Of a stretch of DNA of 64,000 nucleotides, positions 49,379 to 59,939 are shown piece after piece (within the stretch, counting starts at the first letter, position 1; every line of letters begins with the position of its first letter). A program made the translations under genes and the position numbers. The stretch is from Inia geoffrensis. Lineage: Eukaryota; Chordata; Mammalia; Artiodactyla; Iniidae. The stretch covers positions 4,992,597 through 5,056,596 of the forward strand of contig CM070909.1 of assembly GCA_036417435.1 (NCBI GenBank). The letters run 5' to 3'. The notes below the pieces were generated by a model. The model saw only the letters and a program-made list of their open reading frames with translations. It was not told where the DNA came from and did not search any database.

Positions 49379-49770
49379 AACGCTATACTCCACTTAAGTT
49401 ACACAGCCTGAATAATTTTGATAATGGATCTTAGAGCATGTGGCAAAATTACATTCTCATAAGAAGTGAAAAAAGATAATAGATGCTGAAAGAAAAGAGG
49501 AAAAGAAAGAGAAGCTAGGGAAAAGAAACAAGCAAGAATGGTGAGCAAGCAGACATGGCAGCCAGAAAAAAATGAAAGCACAGGACCAATCTGGCAAAGG
49601 CGAAGAAATGGAGAGCACAAGATACTAAGAAAAACAGGAAGAAGGAAAATAAATGAACCAAGAAGGAAAACCTAAGAAAGAAAAGAGAAAGAATGGCTCA
49701 TTTCATTTATGTACATGAACTGTTTCATAAATACAGAATACAGAAAGGCAAACACATACATATAACTAAC
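49379..49770. other. ERC1 intron next to the donor site
   Basis: Purine-rich plus-strand text (A/G runs at 49460-49690), i.e. pyrimidine-rich in the gene sense. The ERC1 frame reads on for 32 codons past the donor before a stop at 49672; this is intron read-through. Confidence 0.6.
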
Positions 49771-50595
49771 CTGGTTTTCCTCCTGCACAACTCTATACTG
49801 TTCCTTCCAAATAGTGATTTTGGAAGCTTCATCTTTTCTCAGGGCTCGTTCTTTCTTCAGCTCTGGGCTCCAGAAGGTCTTGATGCTATTCATTGAAGAA
49901 CTTAACTTGCTCTCCTTTACTTCCACATCCTTTCGCAAGAGATCATTTTCCCTTAATACTTCCTTCAGCTGTGTCTGCAGATCCATGATTGTGTTATCTC
50001 TTGCTTGACGAAGAGAGTGAGGAACGGTGGATGCCATGCTCACAGGAGGGAGGTGATGCTCTCCAAATGCTATGGTGTCACTAGCAACTCCACTGCTAGC
50101 TATATTGGGGCTACTGCCCATAGCAGTCATCCTCACACCATAAGGCAGACGTCCTCCAGAACGGCCAAGTGTCATGGTGCTTTTAGGTGTTTCTGAACCC
50201 ACATTTTCATGGTCACTTAGGTACATAGGGCCAGAAGTGGCATAGGCAGCGTTTAAGGACTGGATATTCTCCATTGAAAGGGTTTTCCCACTGCCACCTC
50301 CGACACTGCTTCCAGAACTCCCTCCTGTACTATTGGTTCGACGATGACCCAAGCGGGGGGAACGTGGAAGCCGAGGTGATCGCCCAGGGCTCTGGTTGCT
50401 TGGTTCCACCTTCCCAACTGAGCGAGCACTTCCATACATGGTTGCAAGATGAATTCAGGTGCCAGGAAAGGTGTAAAGCAGAAAACAAAATATGGAAATC
50501 TGTGAGGTTTCTCTATGGCTATAAGTCTGCTGAAGGTTAATCAGAAATACCAGGTCCTCAGCTGCCCAATCTTGAAGAAATAGCTTACACCATAT
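49771..50595 (-). CDS. ERC1: ERC1 first coding exon (5'UTR tail plus codons 1-223)
   Basis: ERC1 (ELKS/CAST1) is a coiled-coil scaffold of the presynaptic active zone and of cortical exocytosis and microtubule-capture sites; it binds RAB6, RIM and liprin-type partners and has been linked to IKK signalling. Coding runs from ATG at 50439 down to 49771, exactly 223 codons, so the exon ends in phase 0. The protein opens MYGSARSVGKVEP and has a Ser/Pro/Arg-rich disordered part (residues about 10-60, with SPRLPRSPRLGHRRTNS), the MENIQSLNAAYATSGPMYLS block, and from about residue 145 a heptad-like coiled coil (LQTQLKEVLRENDLLRKDVE). The residues around 120-145 (GEHHLPPVSMASTVPHSLRQ) fit ERC1 rather than its paralogue ERC2. 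The donor CAG|GTTAGT lies at 49771/49770 and the acceptor TTACAG|ATATGG at 50596/50595, leaving 156 nt of 5'UTR. The start has A at -3. No frameshift or stop is present. Later exons are not in this window. Confidence 0.97.
50440..50595 (-). promoter_or_regulatory. ERC1: ERC1 5'UTR segment with a two-codon upstream ORF
   Basis: This is the non-coding leader part of the ERC1 exon, between the inferred acceptor at 50595/50596 and the ATG at 50439. Three bases into the exon is an upstream ATG (50593-50591) followed by GTG and TAA, a minimal Met-Val-stop uORF. I see no other ATG before the main start. The exact exon edge is inferred from the splice consensus, not from transcript data. Confidence 0.65.
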
Positions 50596-51864
50596 CTGTA
50601 ATGAAAAGATCACACATTAACTCCTCCAAAAAGAAACATTTCCCCTCTCAGACACTTTTCATTGCCCCCCTTGAGCAAGACCTCCCCTTCGATCATCTAT
50701 TTACTCCTGCCCCTGTCTACAGCGTAACTTATTTCTTAGTAAACATCATTGTAAAAACACTCAACATGTCTCAAAACTGAATACTGAAACCATACCAAGC
50801 AAAGGGAAAAGAAGAAGAGATAAGAGTGTAAAGACTGGCAAGAAAAAGATAAAACTCAGTGTTTGAATACATGATTTTTCTAACTGGAAAATCCAAGATC
50901 ATCAGCTGACAACTACTAGAACCAGTAAGAGAACTCAACAAACTGCTTAGGCACAGATCAATATATACATATCAGTACTTTTCTGTACACTAGTAATAAC
51001 AACTAGAAAATGCAATTTTAAAACAATCCCATTCACAAGAGCAACAAAACCATAGAGACACTTTGCTACATAAATATAACAAAAATGTGCAAGAATTTTT
51101 GGAAAAACTACCAAACACTCCTGAACAAAAGAAAAGTTATCCATGTTCACGGATGAGAAGACCAACATTGTAAAGGTGTCCGTTCTTCCCCAGCTACTCC
51201 ACATGCCAATGAAAATCTCTACAGGATTCCTCACATAACCCAACAAGCTGACTCCAAAATTCAAATGGAGGAGTAAAGGTACAACAATAACCAAAACAAT
51301 ATGAAATAGAAGAACAAAGGAAGATGTCCCCTAAATAGCAAGACACATTATAGGTCCATGATCCTTTATTTGCAATGCAAAAACGTTTTAAAACTCTGAA
51401 AGTTTTTTTTTTCTTTTTAATTCATTTAGTGGCAAAACCTGGCATGATTTGATGTGAGGTCACTTATTGTTTATACGTATCTCACCTAGTGTGATTATTC
51501 GTACACGTCACTGGGAAAACAATGTGTATGATTACAGGATACTGCATAACGCCCACTGGGCATTATGGGGAAAAAAACCTGGACTCCAAAACCACATCTG
51601 ACCCCTAGGATTTCTCATAAGGACTCGGAGCCTTTTAAAGCTATAGTGATTAAAACTGTACAGAAATGGCCAAGAATAGGCTCTAAATTATATATGTGAA
51701 TTTAGTAGATGCTAAAAGTTAACATTTCAAAACAGTGAGGAAAGGACAAGTCATTCAATAAATGGAGTTTCAACAACTGGTACTCTTGGAAAAAAATAAA
51801 TTACATCCCTACTTCACACAGTACACAGAAATAAATTCTATGTACATTAAAGATACAAATTTTA

Positions 51865-52166
51865 GGGCTTCCCTGGTAGCGCAGTGGGTAGGAGTCCATC
51901 TGCTAGTTCAGTGGACATGGGTTCGAGCCCTGGTCCGGGAGGATCCCGCATGCCACGGAGCGGCTGAGCCTGTGTGCCACAGCTGCTGAGCCTGTGCTCT
52001 GGAGCCCGTGAGCCACAACTGCTGAGCCCACGCACCGCGGCTGCTGAGGCCCGCGTGCCTAGAGCCCATGCTCCAAAACGGGGAGAGGCCTCCGCAGTGA
52101 GAAGCCCACGTACCGCGGCGAAGACCCAATGCAGACAAAAGTAAATAAATTAAATAATTTTTAAAA
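51865..52166 (+). mobile_element. CHR-family SINE, long subtype
   Basis: Head 'gggcttccctggtagcgcag', three 'gctgctgag' blocks, tail 'caatgcagacaaaagtaaataaatt'. A 16-bp target duplication AAAGATACAAATTTTA lies at 51849-51864 and 52167-52182. Confidence 0.95.
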
Positions 52167-52205
52167 AAAGATACAAATTTTAAAACTATTAAAAGTACTA
52201 GAAGA

Positions 52206-52535
52206 GGGACTTCCCTGGTGGCACAGTGGTTAAGAATTGGCCTGTCAACGCAGGGGACACAGGTTTGATCCCTGGTCCAGGAAGATCTCACATGCTGCAG
52301 AGCAACTGAGCCTGTGCGCCACAACTACTGAGCCTGCGGTCTAGAACCCGCAAGCCACTACTGAGCCCGTGTGCCTAGAGCCCGCGCCCCGCAACAAGAG
52401 AAGCCACCGCAGTGAGAAGCCCGCGCACCGCAACAGAGTAGCCCCCGCTCGCCACAACTAGAGAAAGCCCGCGCGCAGCAACGAAGACCCAACGCAACCA
52501 AAAATAAGTAAATAAATAAATAAAAATTTAAAAAT
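52206..52535 (+). mobile_element. CHR-family SINE, long subtype
   Basis: Head 'gggacttccctggtggcacag', body with 'agagtagcccccgctcgcc', tail 'caaccaaaaataagtaaataa'. Flanked by AGTACTAGAAG at 52194-52204 and 52536-52546. Confidence 0.95.
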
Positions 52536-52546
52536 AGTACTAGAAG

Positions 52547-52761
52547 GGGCTTCCCTGGTGGCGCAGTGGTTGAGAGTCCGCCTGCCGATGCAGGGGACAC
52601 GGGTTCGTGCCCCGGTCCAGGAAGATCCCACATATGCAGCGGAGCGGCTGGGCCCGTGAGCCATGGCTGCTGAGCTTGCGCGTCCGGAGCCTGTGCTCCG
52701 CAACGGGAGGGGCCACAGCAGTGAGAGGCCCGCGTACCGCAAAAAAAAAAAAAAAAAAAAA
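52547..52761 (+). mobile_element. CHR-family SINE (young subtype)
   Basis: Inserted directly at the 3' target repeat of the previous SINE; AGTACTAGAAG recurs at 52762-52772 after its A tail. CpGs well preserved. Confidence 0.95.
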
Positions 52762-53020
52762 AGTACTAGAAGAAAACGCAGGTGAATATCCTTGTGAACT
52801 TGAGTTAAGGTAGGGCTTCTTAAATAAGAAACAAAAGGCAAAAAAACAAAGAAAAATGACTAATATTCAATCATGTCAAAATGACAAAATACACCAAAAA
52901 TTAAAAGAAAAACCAAACGCTTGGTGAAAAAATATCTAACATATGTATAAAGATTTGTATACAAAATATACAAAGAATTCCTACATGAGAAAAGCCAAAT
53001 TTGAAAAAACAGCAGTGGTT

Positions 53021-53800
53021 AGATGGGAAAAGAATTTGCCTTCTAAGCTTGGGGGGAAATGTTTGTGGGGGCTTTAGCTTCACTTGTAAAGCTTTAGACT
53101 CACAATACTCAAATGCTTGAATTTTTTAATAGGAAAATATGTTCATATTCTACAAGTATAGTAATTAAGACAAATTTTAAAAACACATCATAGCTATCTA
53201 CTTTCTACACTCCTCTCAAACATAAATCAATACAGATCTAAACTAGATCTCTGTGATTTCCTAGTATCATTCTACCAAAGAATTGGCTTAGGTCAAGAAA
53301 CAGATTTCAACATATTAAATAATATTTTAATATGCAACTGAGAGTGCAATCCAAGTAAATCACATGGTCAAAAGATTTTAAAGGGTCTATATGCTTGAAC
53401 CAAACTCAAACAAGGTAAAGATCTTCAGAAATATGAATATACTGGCAGTGTCATCTCTAGTGATCCAGTAAAGATAGACCACTAAAGACAGACCTAAGGT
53501 AACAACAAGCAGGGCAGGAAAAACACAGAGTCTGAGCCTTCCGTCTCAGAAATAGCAATAGTACACCAAGTTCAGATATTGCAATATTCTACTAGTAATG
53601 TTAGGAAATTCCTTCCCAGGACTAACCTACCTCAGAAAGTAAACATTCCTTTTCATGATTAATCTGGGCTGTAAGGTAGGTGACACACTACTGTTCAAGT
53701 GAATTCTATTTCAAGACCAAAGAGGGATGCAAAGTTTTTTCTTTTTTTAAAGTCATCTGAATATTGCTTAAAATAAGAGAGCTATTCATTACCCAGAATC
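53021..53800. other. unrecognised intron sequence
   Basis: No repeat or exon recognised. Confidence 0.4.
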
Positions 53801-53805
53801 CCTTG

Positions 53806-54040
53806 AATGATAACAGAAGCTAACATACAGTAAGTGTTTACCATATGTCAGGCACTGTGCTAAGAATTTTATAAGATTTAATTTAATATTTATAAGCCCC
53901 CTACAACACAGGCATTGTCGTTAGCTCCACTTTACAGACAAAGAAAGTGAAGCCTATAGGTGTTAAGTGACTTAGCTATTAAGTGGTAGGGTGCCCTAAT
54001 TCCACAGCCCTGGAAACCCTTAACTACTATGCTTATCCAC
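53806..54040 (+). mobile_element. MIR SINE relic
   Basis: Good MIR match: 'agctaacatacagtaagtgtttaccatatgtcaggcactgtgctaag', 'ctccactttacagacaaagaaa', 'cccttaactactatgctta'. Confidence 0.9.
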
Positions 54041-54720
54041 CATCATCTGCTGATGTTGACACCTCAATTGTCCGTAGGATATTAAAGGCCTCCAGTTTTA
54101 AGGAAGGGTGTCCTGCTAATCTAGGACTCTAAACCTAAACTTTAAGGCACACCTTAGGTTTTCCATGGTGTAATGTTTAAATAATCACATTTATCTTTCT
54201 ATTAAGGAGAAAGTCTTTTTTAAAAGATGGTGGGCAAAAGGAACAAAATAAGGAAAACTAACAAAATAAAGAATAATAATTCAGAGTCGCAGGAATCATG
54301 CCATCAGAACTTTAAAGTGCCACAGTCAAGAAAAAAATTCCCAACTGTGCTTCTGTGCAAAACTCTATTTTCCTGTAGTCAAGTAACTAAGCCACACTAT
54401 TAAATAGGCTAAGATCCAGCAACAAAAATCCACATCGAGTTTTCAACATTAGCGGGTGCACTCTAACATTCAAGCCACTTTCAGACCCAAAATGGCATTT
54501 GCATGTGGAGTCTTTTGTTGCTATCAGGACTATATTCATTTCTACAACAAAAGAAGAGAATTCACCGGCTCTGTCTAAAGCCCTCATTCTGGCTTTCTAA
54601 TACGAGCTTCAGGGAAGACTGGGTTTCAAAATGTTTAATTTCTTTTAAAAACCTGCCAGATCCATCACCACCAGCTAATAATTCTCGCACTTTAAACACC
54701 TAACGAAAATGAATTCTGGC
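54041..54720. other. unrecognised intron sequence
   Basis: No repeat or exon recognised. Confidence 0.4.
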
Positions 54721-54722
54721 TT

Positions 54723-54985
54723 AAGCCATATGATTCCATTTATATAAAATTCTAGAAGGACTCCATTATGACAGAAAGTACATCAGTATGTGCCTGGGGC
54801 TGGGGCTAAGGGATGCATGGATAATGAAGGGGTAGGAGGAAATTTCTGGAGTGATGAAAATGTTCACTATCTTGACTGGGATGAGGCTTCCCAGGCGTAT
54901 ACAGGTCAAAACTCATCGAACTACAGACTTTAAATACATTCAGTTTATTGTACATCAATTATACCACAAAAGTTTGAAAAAAATA
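54723..54985 (+). mobile_element. old L1 3' end
   Basis: 'catatgattccatttatataaaattctag', 'gtgcctggggctggggc', 'atgaaaatgttcactatcttg', 'gtacatcaattataccac' are the L1M 3'UTR. Confidence 0.85.
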
Positions 54986-55770
54986 ATTTCACATTCCAAA
55001 CTCCCCTGCCCTTGATTAATCCAAAAGAAACACCTTCACCAATTACCTACCTGGAGTCCTGACTGCTGCTGGAAAAAATCATGCAGCTGTTCAGTTTGAG
55101 CCCATAGTGTTGGCCCCAGAGTCCTACAAATCCCTTAGTTTTCTTCCTATCCAATATTTTGTTAGCTCCCTATCTAGTATCTGTTGTGGTTACTTCAAAC
55201 CTTCTCCTACTTATCAGACAGAACACATGAGTCTCCTGAGTCAGAGACAAAGAACTTTATTACTCACAGCACAGCCAGCAGTATAAGCATCCTGTTACCC
55301 CCAAGTCCCACAAGGTGACACAAGGGGGCCCAGACAGATGCTATACATGCAGTGGATTTACAGAGGAACGCTGAGTTTAGGGAATCCACCACTTTTACAG
55401 TAAGCAGTAAGCCTGGTCTTCCCCAATGGGAGACGTTACCTCATCCCTCAAGGTGGCTCACTGCAAACACAATCCTGAGAAACGACCCAGGTTAAGAGCA
55501 GTCAGGCCCTCGCATTCAGGACATGCAGGAAAGAAGAGACCCATGGAGGACTCACTCTCCCGACAAGTATTTGTGGCAGTTTTAAGGTACCTGAATAAAT
55601 TCTTTGATACTCCTCCCTTAAAGACGGGAAGCAAAATTCCTCTCCCTTTGAACGTGAACTAGACTTAAAGGATTTGCTTCTGATGATGTATCACTTCCAA
55701 GACTAACTCATAAAGACACTGGGACTTAAGTCTTGGTCACTCTCTTGGATCACTCGCTGTGGGGGAGTTA
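54986..55770. other. unrecognised intron sequence
   Basis: Phrases such as 'gagtcagagacaaagaactttattactcacagcacagcc' and 'ttgatactcctcccttaaag' suggest old retroelement text, but I cannot assign a family. Confidence 0.35.
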
Positions 55771-55775
55771 GCTAC

Positions 55776-55876
55776 CATGCCGCTGAGCCTGCTCGTCCGG
55801 AGGCTGTGCTCCGCAACAGGAGAGGCCAGAACAGTGAGAGGCTCGCGTACCGCAAAAAAAAAAAAAAAAAAAAAAG
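55776..55876 (+). mobile_element. CHR-family SINE, 5'-truncated
   Basis: Only the last third is present, from 'atgccgctgagcctgctcgtccgg' to 'gcgtaccgc', plus a 22-base A tail. Truncation at the 5' end fits incomplete reverse transcription. Confidence 0.92.
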
Positions 55877-55918
55877 AACAGAATAATACCCCTCATCTTC
55901 TAGGAAAATTTTTTAATT

Positions 55919-55921
<3 letters not shown>

Positions 55922-55959
<38 letters not shown>
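55922..55959. repeat. (AC)n microsatellite
   Basis: About 18 AC units in an uninterrupted run; likely polymorphic. Confidence 0.97.
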
Positions 55960-56505
55960 CAATCATGCAGAAAATATCATGCCTATGTGTATGTATCTGT
56001 TCTCAATACTGAAAAATCTCTGTCAAGTTAATATCATAGCCAGACTTATCAATTACCTAAAATGAGTTATTTTATCCTATATTTTGAGTTTTAAAAAATA
56101 CCTAAAACACTAGCACAGCATTTAAATCTCTGCAAGTCTGCCCAGATTTAGGTTTTTAAAAAAGCTCCTAAAATCTAATTCTGATAAGAACATTACCAGA
56201 AATTTGGTTTATCTTAAATTTGGTGTTTATTAACAACATAGTTCCACCATCAATTCCTACTTCCATATTCTCATAAAAAATTTACAATTTTTAGAGCTCT
56301 TCAAGTTCACCAAAGAAGGATTCTTAACTCTAAAACAACATGAAAGCCTTAAAATACTGGGGCTCCCTATCAAGAGAAGGCACAATTGTTTCTCAGAAAA
56401 GAAAGTCAAAAAAGCTAAAAAGAATTCAGTTCTGGTGACATACACCTATAAGCAAAGATTTTTTTCTAAGATATACAAGACAGTCAACATTCAAAAAGAT
56501 TAGGT
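55960..56505. other. unrecognised intron sequence
   Basis: No repeat or exon recognised. Confidence 0.4.
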
Positions 56506-56507
56506 AA

Positions 56508-56734
56508 TTTTTTTTTTTTTTTTTGCGGTATGCGGGCCTCTCACTGTTGGGGTCTCTCACTGTTGTGGCCTCTCCCGTTGCGGAGCACAGGCTCCAGACG
56601 TGCAGGCTCAGCGGCCATGGCTCATGGGCCCAGCCGCTCCGCGGCATGTGGGATCTTCCCGGACCGGGGCACAAACCCATGCACCCTGCATCAGCAGGTG
56701 GACGCTCATCCACTGCGCCACCAGGGAAGCCCCC
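56508..56734 (-). mobile_element. CHR-family SINE with an internal duplication
   Basis: Reverse copy; 'ctctcactgttggggtctctcactgttgtggcc' shows a duplicated 'tctcactgttg(g/t)gg' block. Approximate target duplication 'taggtaat' and 'taggttaat'. Confidence 0.93.
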
Positions 56735-57095
56735 TAGGTTAATTCTTAAAACAATGAAGTCACTTTTTTTAAACTTACCCAAATGAAGTGGAATGGCAAA
56801 AGTTAAAAATACAATTCCAAATCATGAAGCAACAGTGCTCAGAATACATGGACATGGTAGTTTTTATATTTTCCTCCTTAATTAACACTGCTGCCCTCTG
56901 TATTAAAGCATATTAGTAACACTCTGCTCAAGTATGAAACCAAAAATGTAACCTGAAATCTTTTCTACAGGGTAAGTATTAAAATATGCAAAACAAAATG
57001 CAATGCATAGACCTTAAATATTTACATTTCACTCTAACAAGCCCCCTGTGAAGTAATTCTTATCGTGCTCCTGAGGCTTAGTTGTGTAGCAACTA
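56735..57095. other. unrecognised intron sequence
   Basis: No repeat or exon recognised. Confidence 0.4.
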
Positions 57096-57099
57096 GAAG

Positions 57100-57292
57100 G
57101 GAAGGCTTGGGCTGGTTCAGCTCCACCATTTAAACACTGTAGCTTTCAACGAATAAATAAATCTCACAGTGCCACAGTATCATCTATTAAATGGGCATAT
57201 CATCTTCCTCAAAGGATAGCTAAAAGGATTAGTAAGTGAGTATAAAATATTTGGTTCCTGGTAGGTTTTCAATAAACGTTAGTCATTGCATG
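57100..57292 (-). mobile_element. MIR SINE relic
   Basis: 'tattaaatgggcatatcatcttcctc', 'ctaaaaggattagtaagtgag' and 'tttcaataaacgttagtca' give a reverse MIR. Confidence 0.75.
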
Positions 57293-57470
57293 TCTAGGAA
57301 TTTATCTTACACATATTTTCACACAAGTGGGAAAACAGTAAAAAATAAACTGCAGACTTCTTTGAAATAACAAGACTCTGGTTAATAGTCTATATAATTA
57401 CAGGAATACTGTGCAGCTATTAAAAAGAATAAGGTTAAGTCTGCAAGTAGTGATAAGAGATACAAGATAC

Positions 57471-58985
57471 ATTTTTTTAACATCTTTATTGGAGTATAAT
57501 TGCTTTACAATGTTGTGTTAGTTTCTGCTGTATAACAAAGTGAATTAGCTATACGTATACATATATCCCCATATCCCCTCCCTCTTGTGTCTCCCTCCCA
57601 CCCTTCCAATTCCACCCCTCTAGGGGGTCACAAAACACCAAGTTGATCTCCCTGTGCTATGCGGCTGCTTCCCACTAGCCATCCATTTTACATTTGGTAG
57701 TGTATATATGTCAATGTTACTCTCTCACTTCCTCCCAGCTTACCCTTCCCCCTCCCCATGTCCTCAAGTCCATTCTCTACGTCTTGTGTCTTTCTTTATT
57801 CCTGTCCTGCCCCTAGAGTCATCAGAACCTTTTTTTTTTTTTAGATTCCATATATATATATTAGCATACGGTATTTGTTTTTCTCTTTCTGACTTACTTC
57901 ACTCTGTATGACAGACTCTAGGTCCATCCACCTCACTACAAATAACTCAATTTCGTTTCTTCTTATAGCTAATATTCCATTGTATATATAAGCCACATCT
58001 TCTTTACCCATTCATCTGTCGATGGACACTTAGGTTGCTTCCATGTCCTGGCTATTGTAAATAGTGCTGCAATGAACACTGTGGTACATGACTCTTTGAA
58101 TTATGGTTTTCTCAGGGTATATGCCCAGCAGTGGGATTGCTGGGTCATATGGTAGTTCTATTTTTAGTTTTTTAAGGAACCTCCATACTGTTCTCCATAG
58201 TGGCTGTATCAGTTTACATTCCCACCAACAGTGCAAGAGGGTTCCCTTTTCTCCACACCCTCTGCAGCATTTACTGTTTGTAGATTTTTTGATGATGGCC
58301 ATTCTGACCGGTGTGAGGTGATACGTCATTGTGGTTTTGATTTGCATTTCTCTAATGAATAGTGATGTTGAGCATCCTTTCATGTGTTTGTTGACAATCT
58401 GTATATCTTCTTTGGAGAAATGTCTGTTTAGGTCTTCTGCCCATTTCTGGATTAGGGTGTTTTTTTGATATTGAGTTGCATGAGCTGCTTGTATATTTTG
58501 GAGATTGATCCTTTGTCAGTTCCTTCGTTTGCAAATATTTCCTCCCATTCTGAGGGCTTTTTGTCTTTTTTATCCTTTCCTTTGCTGTGCAAAAGCTTTT
58601 AAGTGTCATTAGGTCCCATTTGTTTATTTTTGTTTTAATTTCCACTTCTCTAGGAGGTGGGTCAAAAAGGATCTTGCTGTGATTTATGTCATAAAGTGTT
58701 CTGCCTATGTTCTCCTCTAAGAGTTTTATAATGTCTGGCCTTACATTTAGGTCTTTAATTCATTTTGAGTTTATTTTTGTGTATCGTGTTAGGGAGTGTT
58801 CTAATTTCATTCTTTATGTAGCTGTCCAGTTTTCCCAGCACCACTTATTGAAGAGGCTGCCTTTTCTGCATTGTATATTCTTGCCTCCTTTATCAAAGAT
58901 AAGGTGGCCATATGTGCGTGGGTTTATCTCGGGGCTTTCTATCCTGTTCCATTGATCTATACTTCTGTTTTTGTGCCAGTACCAC
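57471..58985 (-). mobile_element. 5'-truncated young L1 (copy C)
   Basis: Antisense 3' part: T run, 3'UTR ('gatctccctgtgctatgcggctgc'), then ORF2 C-terminal sequence up to 'tttttgtgccagtaccac'. Very similar to copy B over 1.5 kb and in the same orientation. A possible 8-bp duplication ACATTTTT lies at 57469-57476 and 58986-58993, partly inside the T run. Confidence 0.92.
58030..58985 (-). pseudogene. L1 copy C ORF2 C-terminal fragment, broken
   Basis: Three frames cover the region (58814-58985 [15 protein letters not shown]; 58352-58645 [12 protein letters not shown]; 58030-58383 [15 protein letters not shown]), so at least two frameshifts separate them. More degraded than copy B. Confidence 0.85.
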
Positions 58986-59111
58986 ACATTTTTAAATTTA
59001 TAAAAAGAATACAAGAATTCGTGAGGGAAAGTGGGTTTTCACATTTTTCTTTTCTGCACTGAGGTTTTAACATGAATATGAATTACTTTTATGATTTAAA
59101 AAGTAATTATA

Positions 59112-59320
59112 GGGCCTCCGTGGTGGCGCAGTGGTTGAGAGTTCGCCTGCCGATGCAGGGGACGCGGGTTCGCGTCCCAGTGCGGGAAGATCCCACATGC
59201 CGCAGAGCAGCTAGGCCCGTGAGCCATGGCCGCTGAGCCTGCGCATCCGGAGCCTGTGCTCCACAATGGGAGAGGCCACAACAGTGAGAGGCCCACGTAC
59301 CACACACACACACCAAAAAA
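59112..59320 (+). mobile_element. CHR-family SINE
   Basis: Head 'gggcctccgtggtggcgcag'; the tail is 'cacacacacacaccaaaaaaa' instead of pure A. Flanked by 'aaaagtaattata' and 'acagtaattatac'. Confidence 0.93.
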
Positions 59321-59395
59321 ACAGTAATTATACACCCATACATATATGGACAACTCATTTGTGACAGAAGTGCAGAGGCGATACAGTGGAGAAAG

Positions 59396-59837
59396 TGAGG
59401 CTGTGGGGCTCCCATGGAGGGAGACCTGAACGCACACCTCCATGGTTGCCGCAGTCCACCCCTCACCCTGCAGTCACTTCTGCACACAGGGACGGGAAGC
59501 AGCTTCTCCAGGATTCTCACGGGCCTCTGTTCTTGAGGGGATCAGAGAAGAGGAAGGTTACTGGAAGAAACTAGAGCTGCTGCTGGTCTCAGGAGCACAA
59601 ATGGTCTCATCTCTCCCTCCTCCACTACCCTAAATGGCACCCAGCCTCAGTTTGCACCCAGCAAGGCTTAGCGGCTTACCTGATGGCAATCCAGACACTC
59701 CTTCCTAATAGGCCCTCGGCAACCATGTCCTTCTCAGGCCAGGACTGCTTCCCACGTCCGTTCACAGTTAAGATGGGGCAAGGGGGTACCAAAAGGTGTC
59801 CAGCTGGATCACCTCGGTTCTACTACATGCATTATCC
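59396..59837. other. unrecognised, relatively GC-rich intron sequence
   Basis: No repeat recognised. On the gene-sense strand a strong donor-like CAG|GTAAGC lies at 59680/59679. Overlapping short frames (62-63 aa) are not recognised. Confidence 0.4.
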
Positions 59838-59938
59838 CTGCCCCCATTATGGTCACAATAGTGAAAAGTTATGATCTAAATGTCCAACAATAGGGTACTG
59901 GCTATGTAAGTTAAGGTACAACTATAAGATGGGTTACT
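59838..59938 (+). mobile_element. old L1 scrap
   Basis: 'gtcacaatagtgaaaagttatgatctaaatgtccaacaatagggtactggctatgtaagttaaggtac' matches the L1M ORF2 3' end. Confidence 0.7.
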
Positions 59939-59939
59939 A

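Larger units (their letters stand above)
1..49770 (-). other. ERC1: ERC1 intron downstream of the first coding exon (partial)
   Basis: Everything below the donor at 49770 reads as intron in the ERC1 sense direction (minus strand). It begins GTTAGT. The second coding exon, expected to continue the coiled coil after residue 223, was looked for among minus-strand frames and not found, so the intron is at least 49.7 kb. Its content is repeats plus unrecognised sequence, itemised separately. Confidence 0.85.
50890..53020 (+). mobile_element. old L1 (L1M-type) ORF2 region split by three SINEs
   Basis: 'ccagtaagagaactcaacaaactg', 'cagtacttttctgtacactag', 'caatcccattcacaagagc', 'ggatgagaagaccaacattg', and past the SINEs 'gtactagaagaaaacgcagg', 'aacaaaaggcaaaaaaac' are ORF2 C-terminal L1 text. 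Highly diverged, no frames. Confidence 0.75.
57293..59395 (+). mobile_element. old L1 (L1M-type), split by a young L1 and a SINE
   Basis: 'tctaggaatttatcttacacatattttcacac' and 'ggaatactgtgcagctattaaaaag' at 57293-57470; 'attacttttatgatttaaaaag' before the SINE at 59112; 'catatatggacaactcatttgtgacagaagtgc' after it. These are L1 pieces in the same orientation, possibly one or two elements. Confidence 0.65.

Noticed and set aside
49672..49770. Extension of the ERC1 frame by 32 codons past residue 223
   Set aside because: Follows a CAG|GTTAGT donor; the extension is hydrophobic and unlike the coiled coil, so it is intron read-through. No AATAAA on that strand close by supports an intronic end.
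51849..52772. Array of repeated units resembling a repeat array
   Set aside because: Units are dispersed SINEs with target duplications and A tails, not a CRISPR-like or satellite array.
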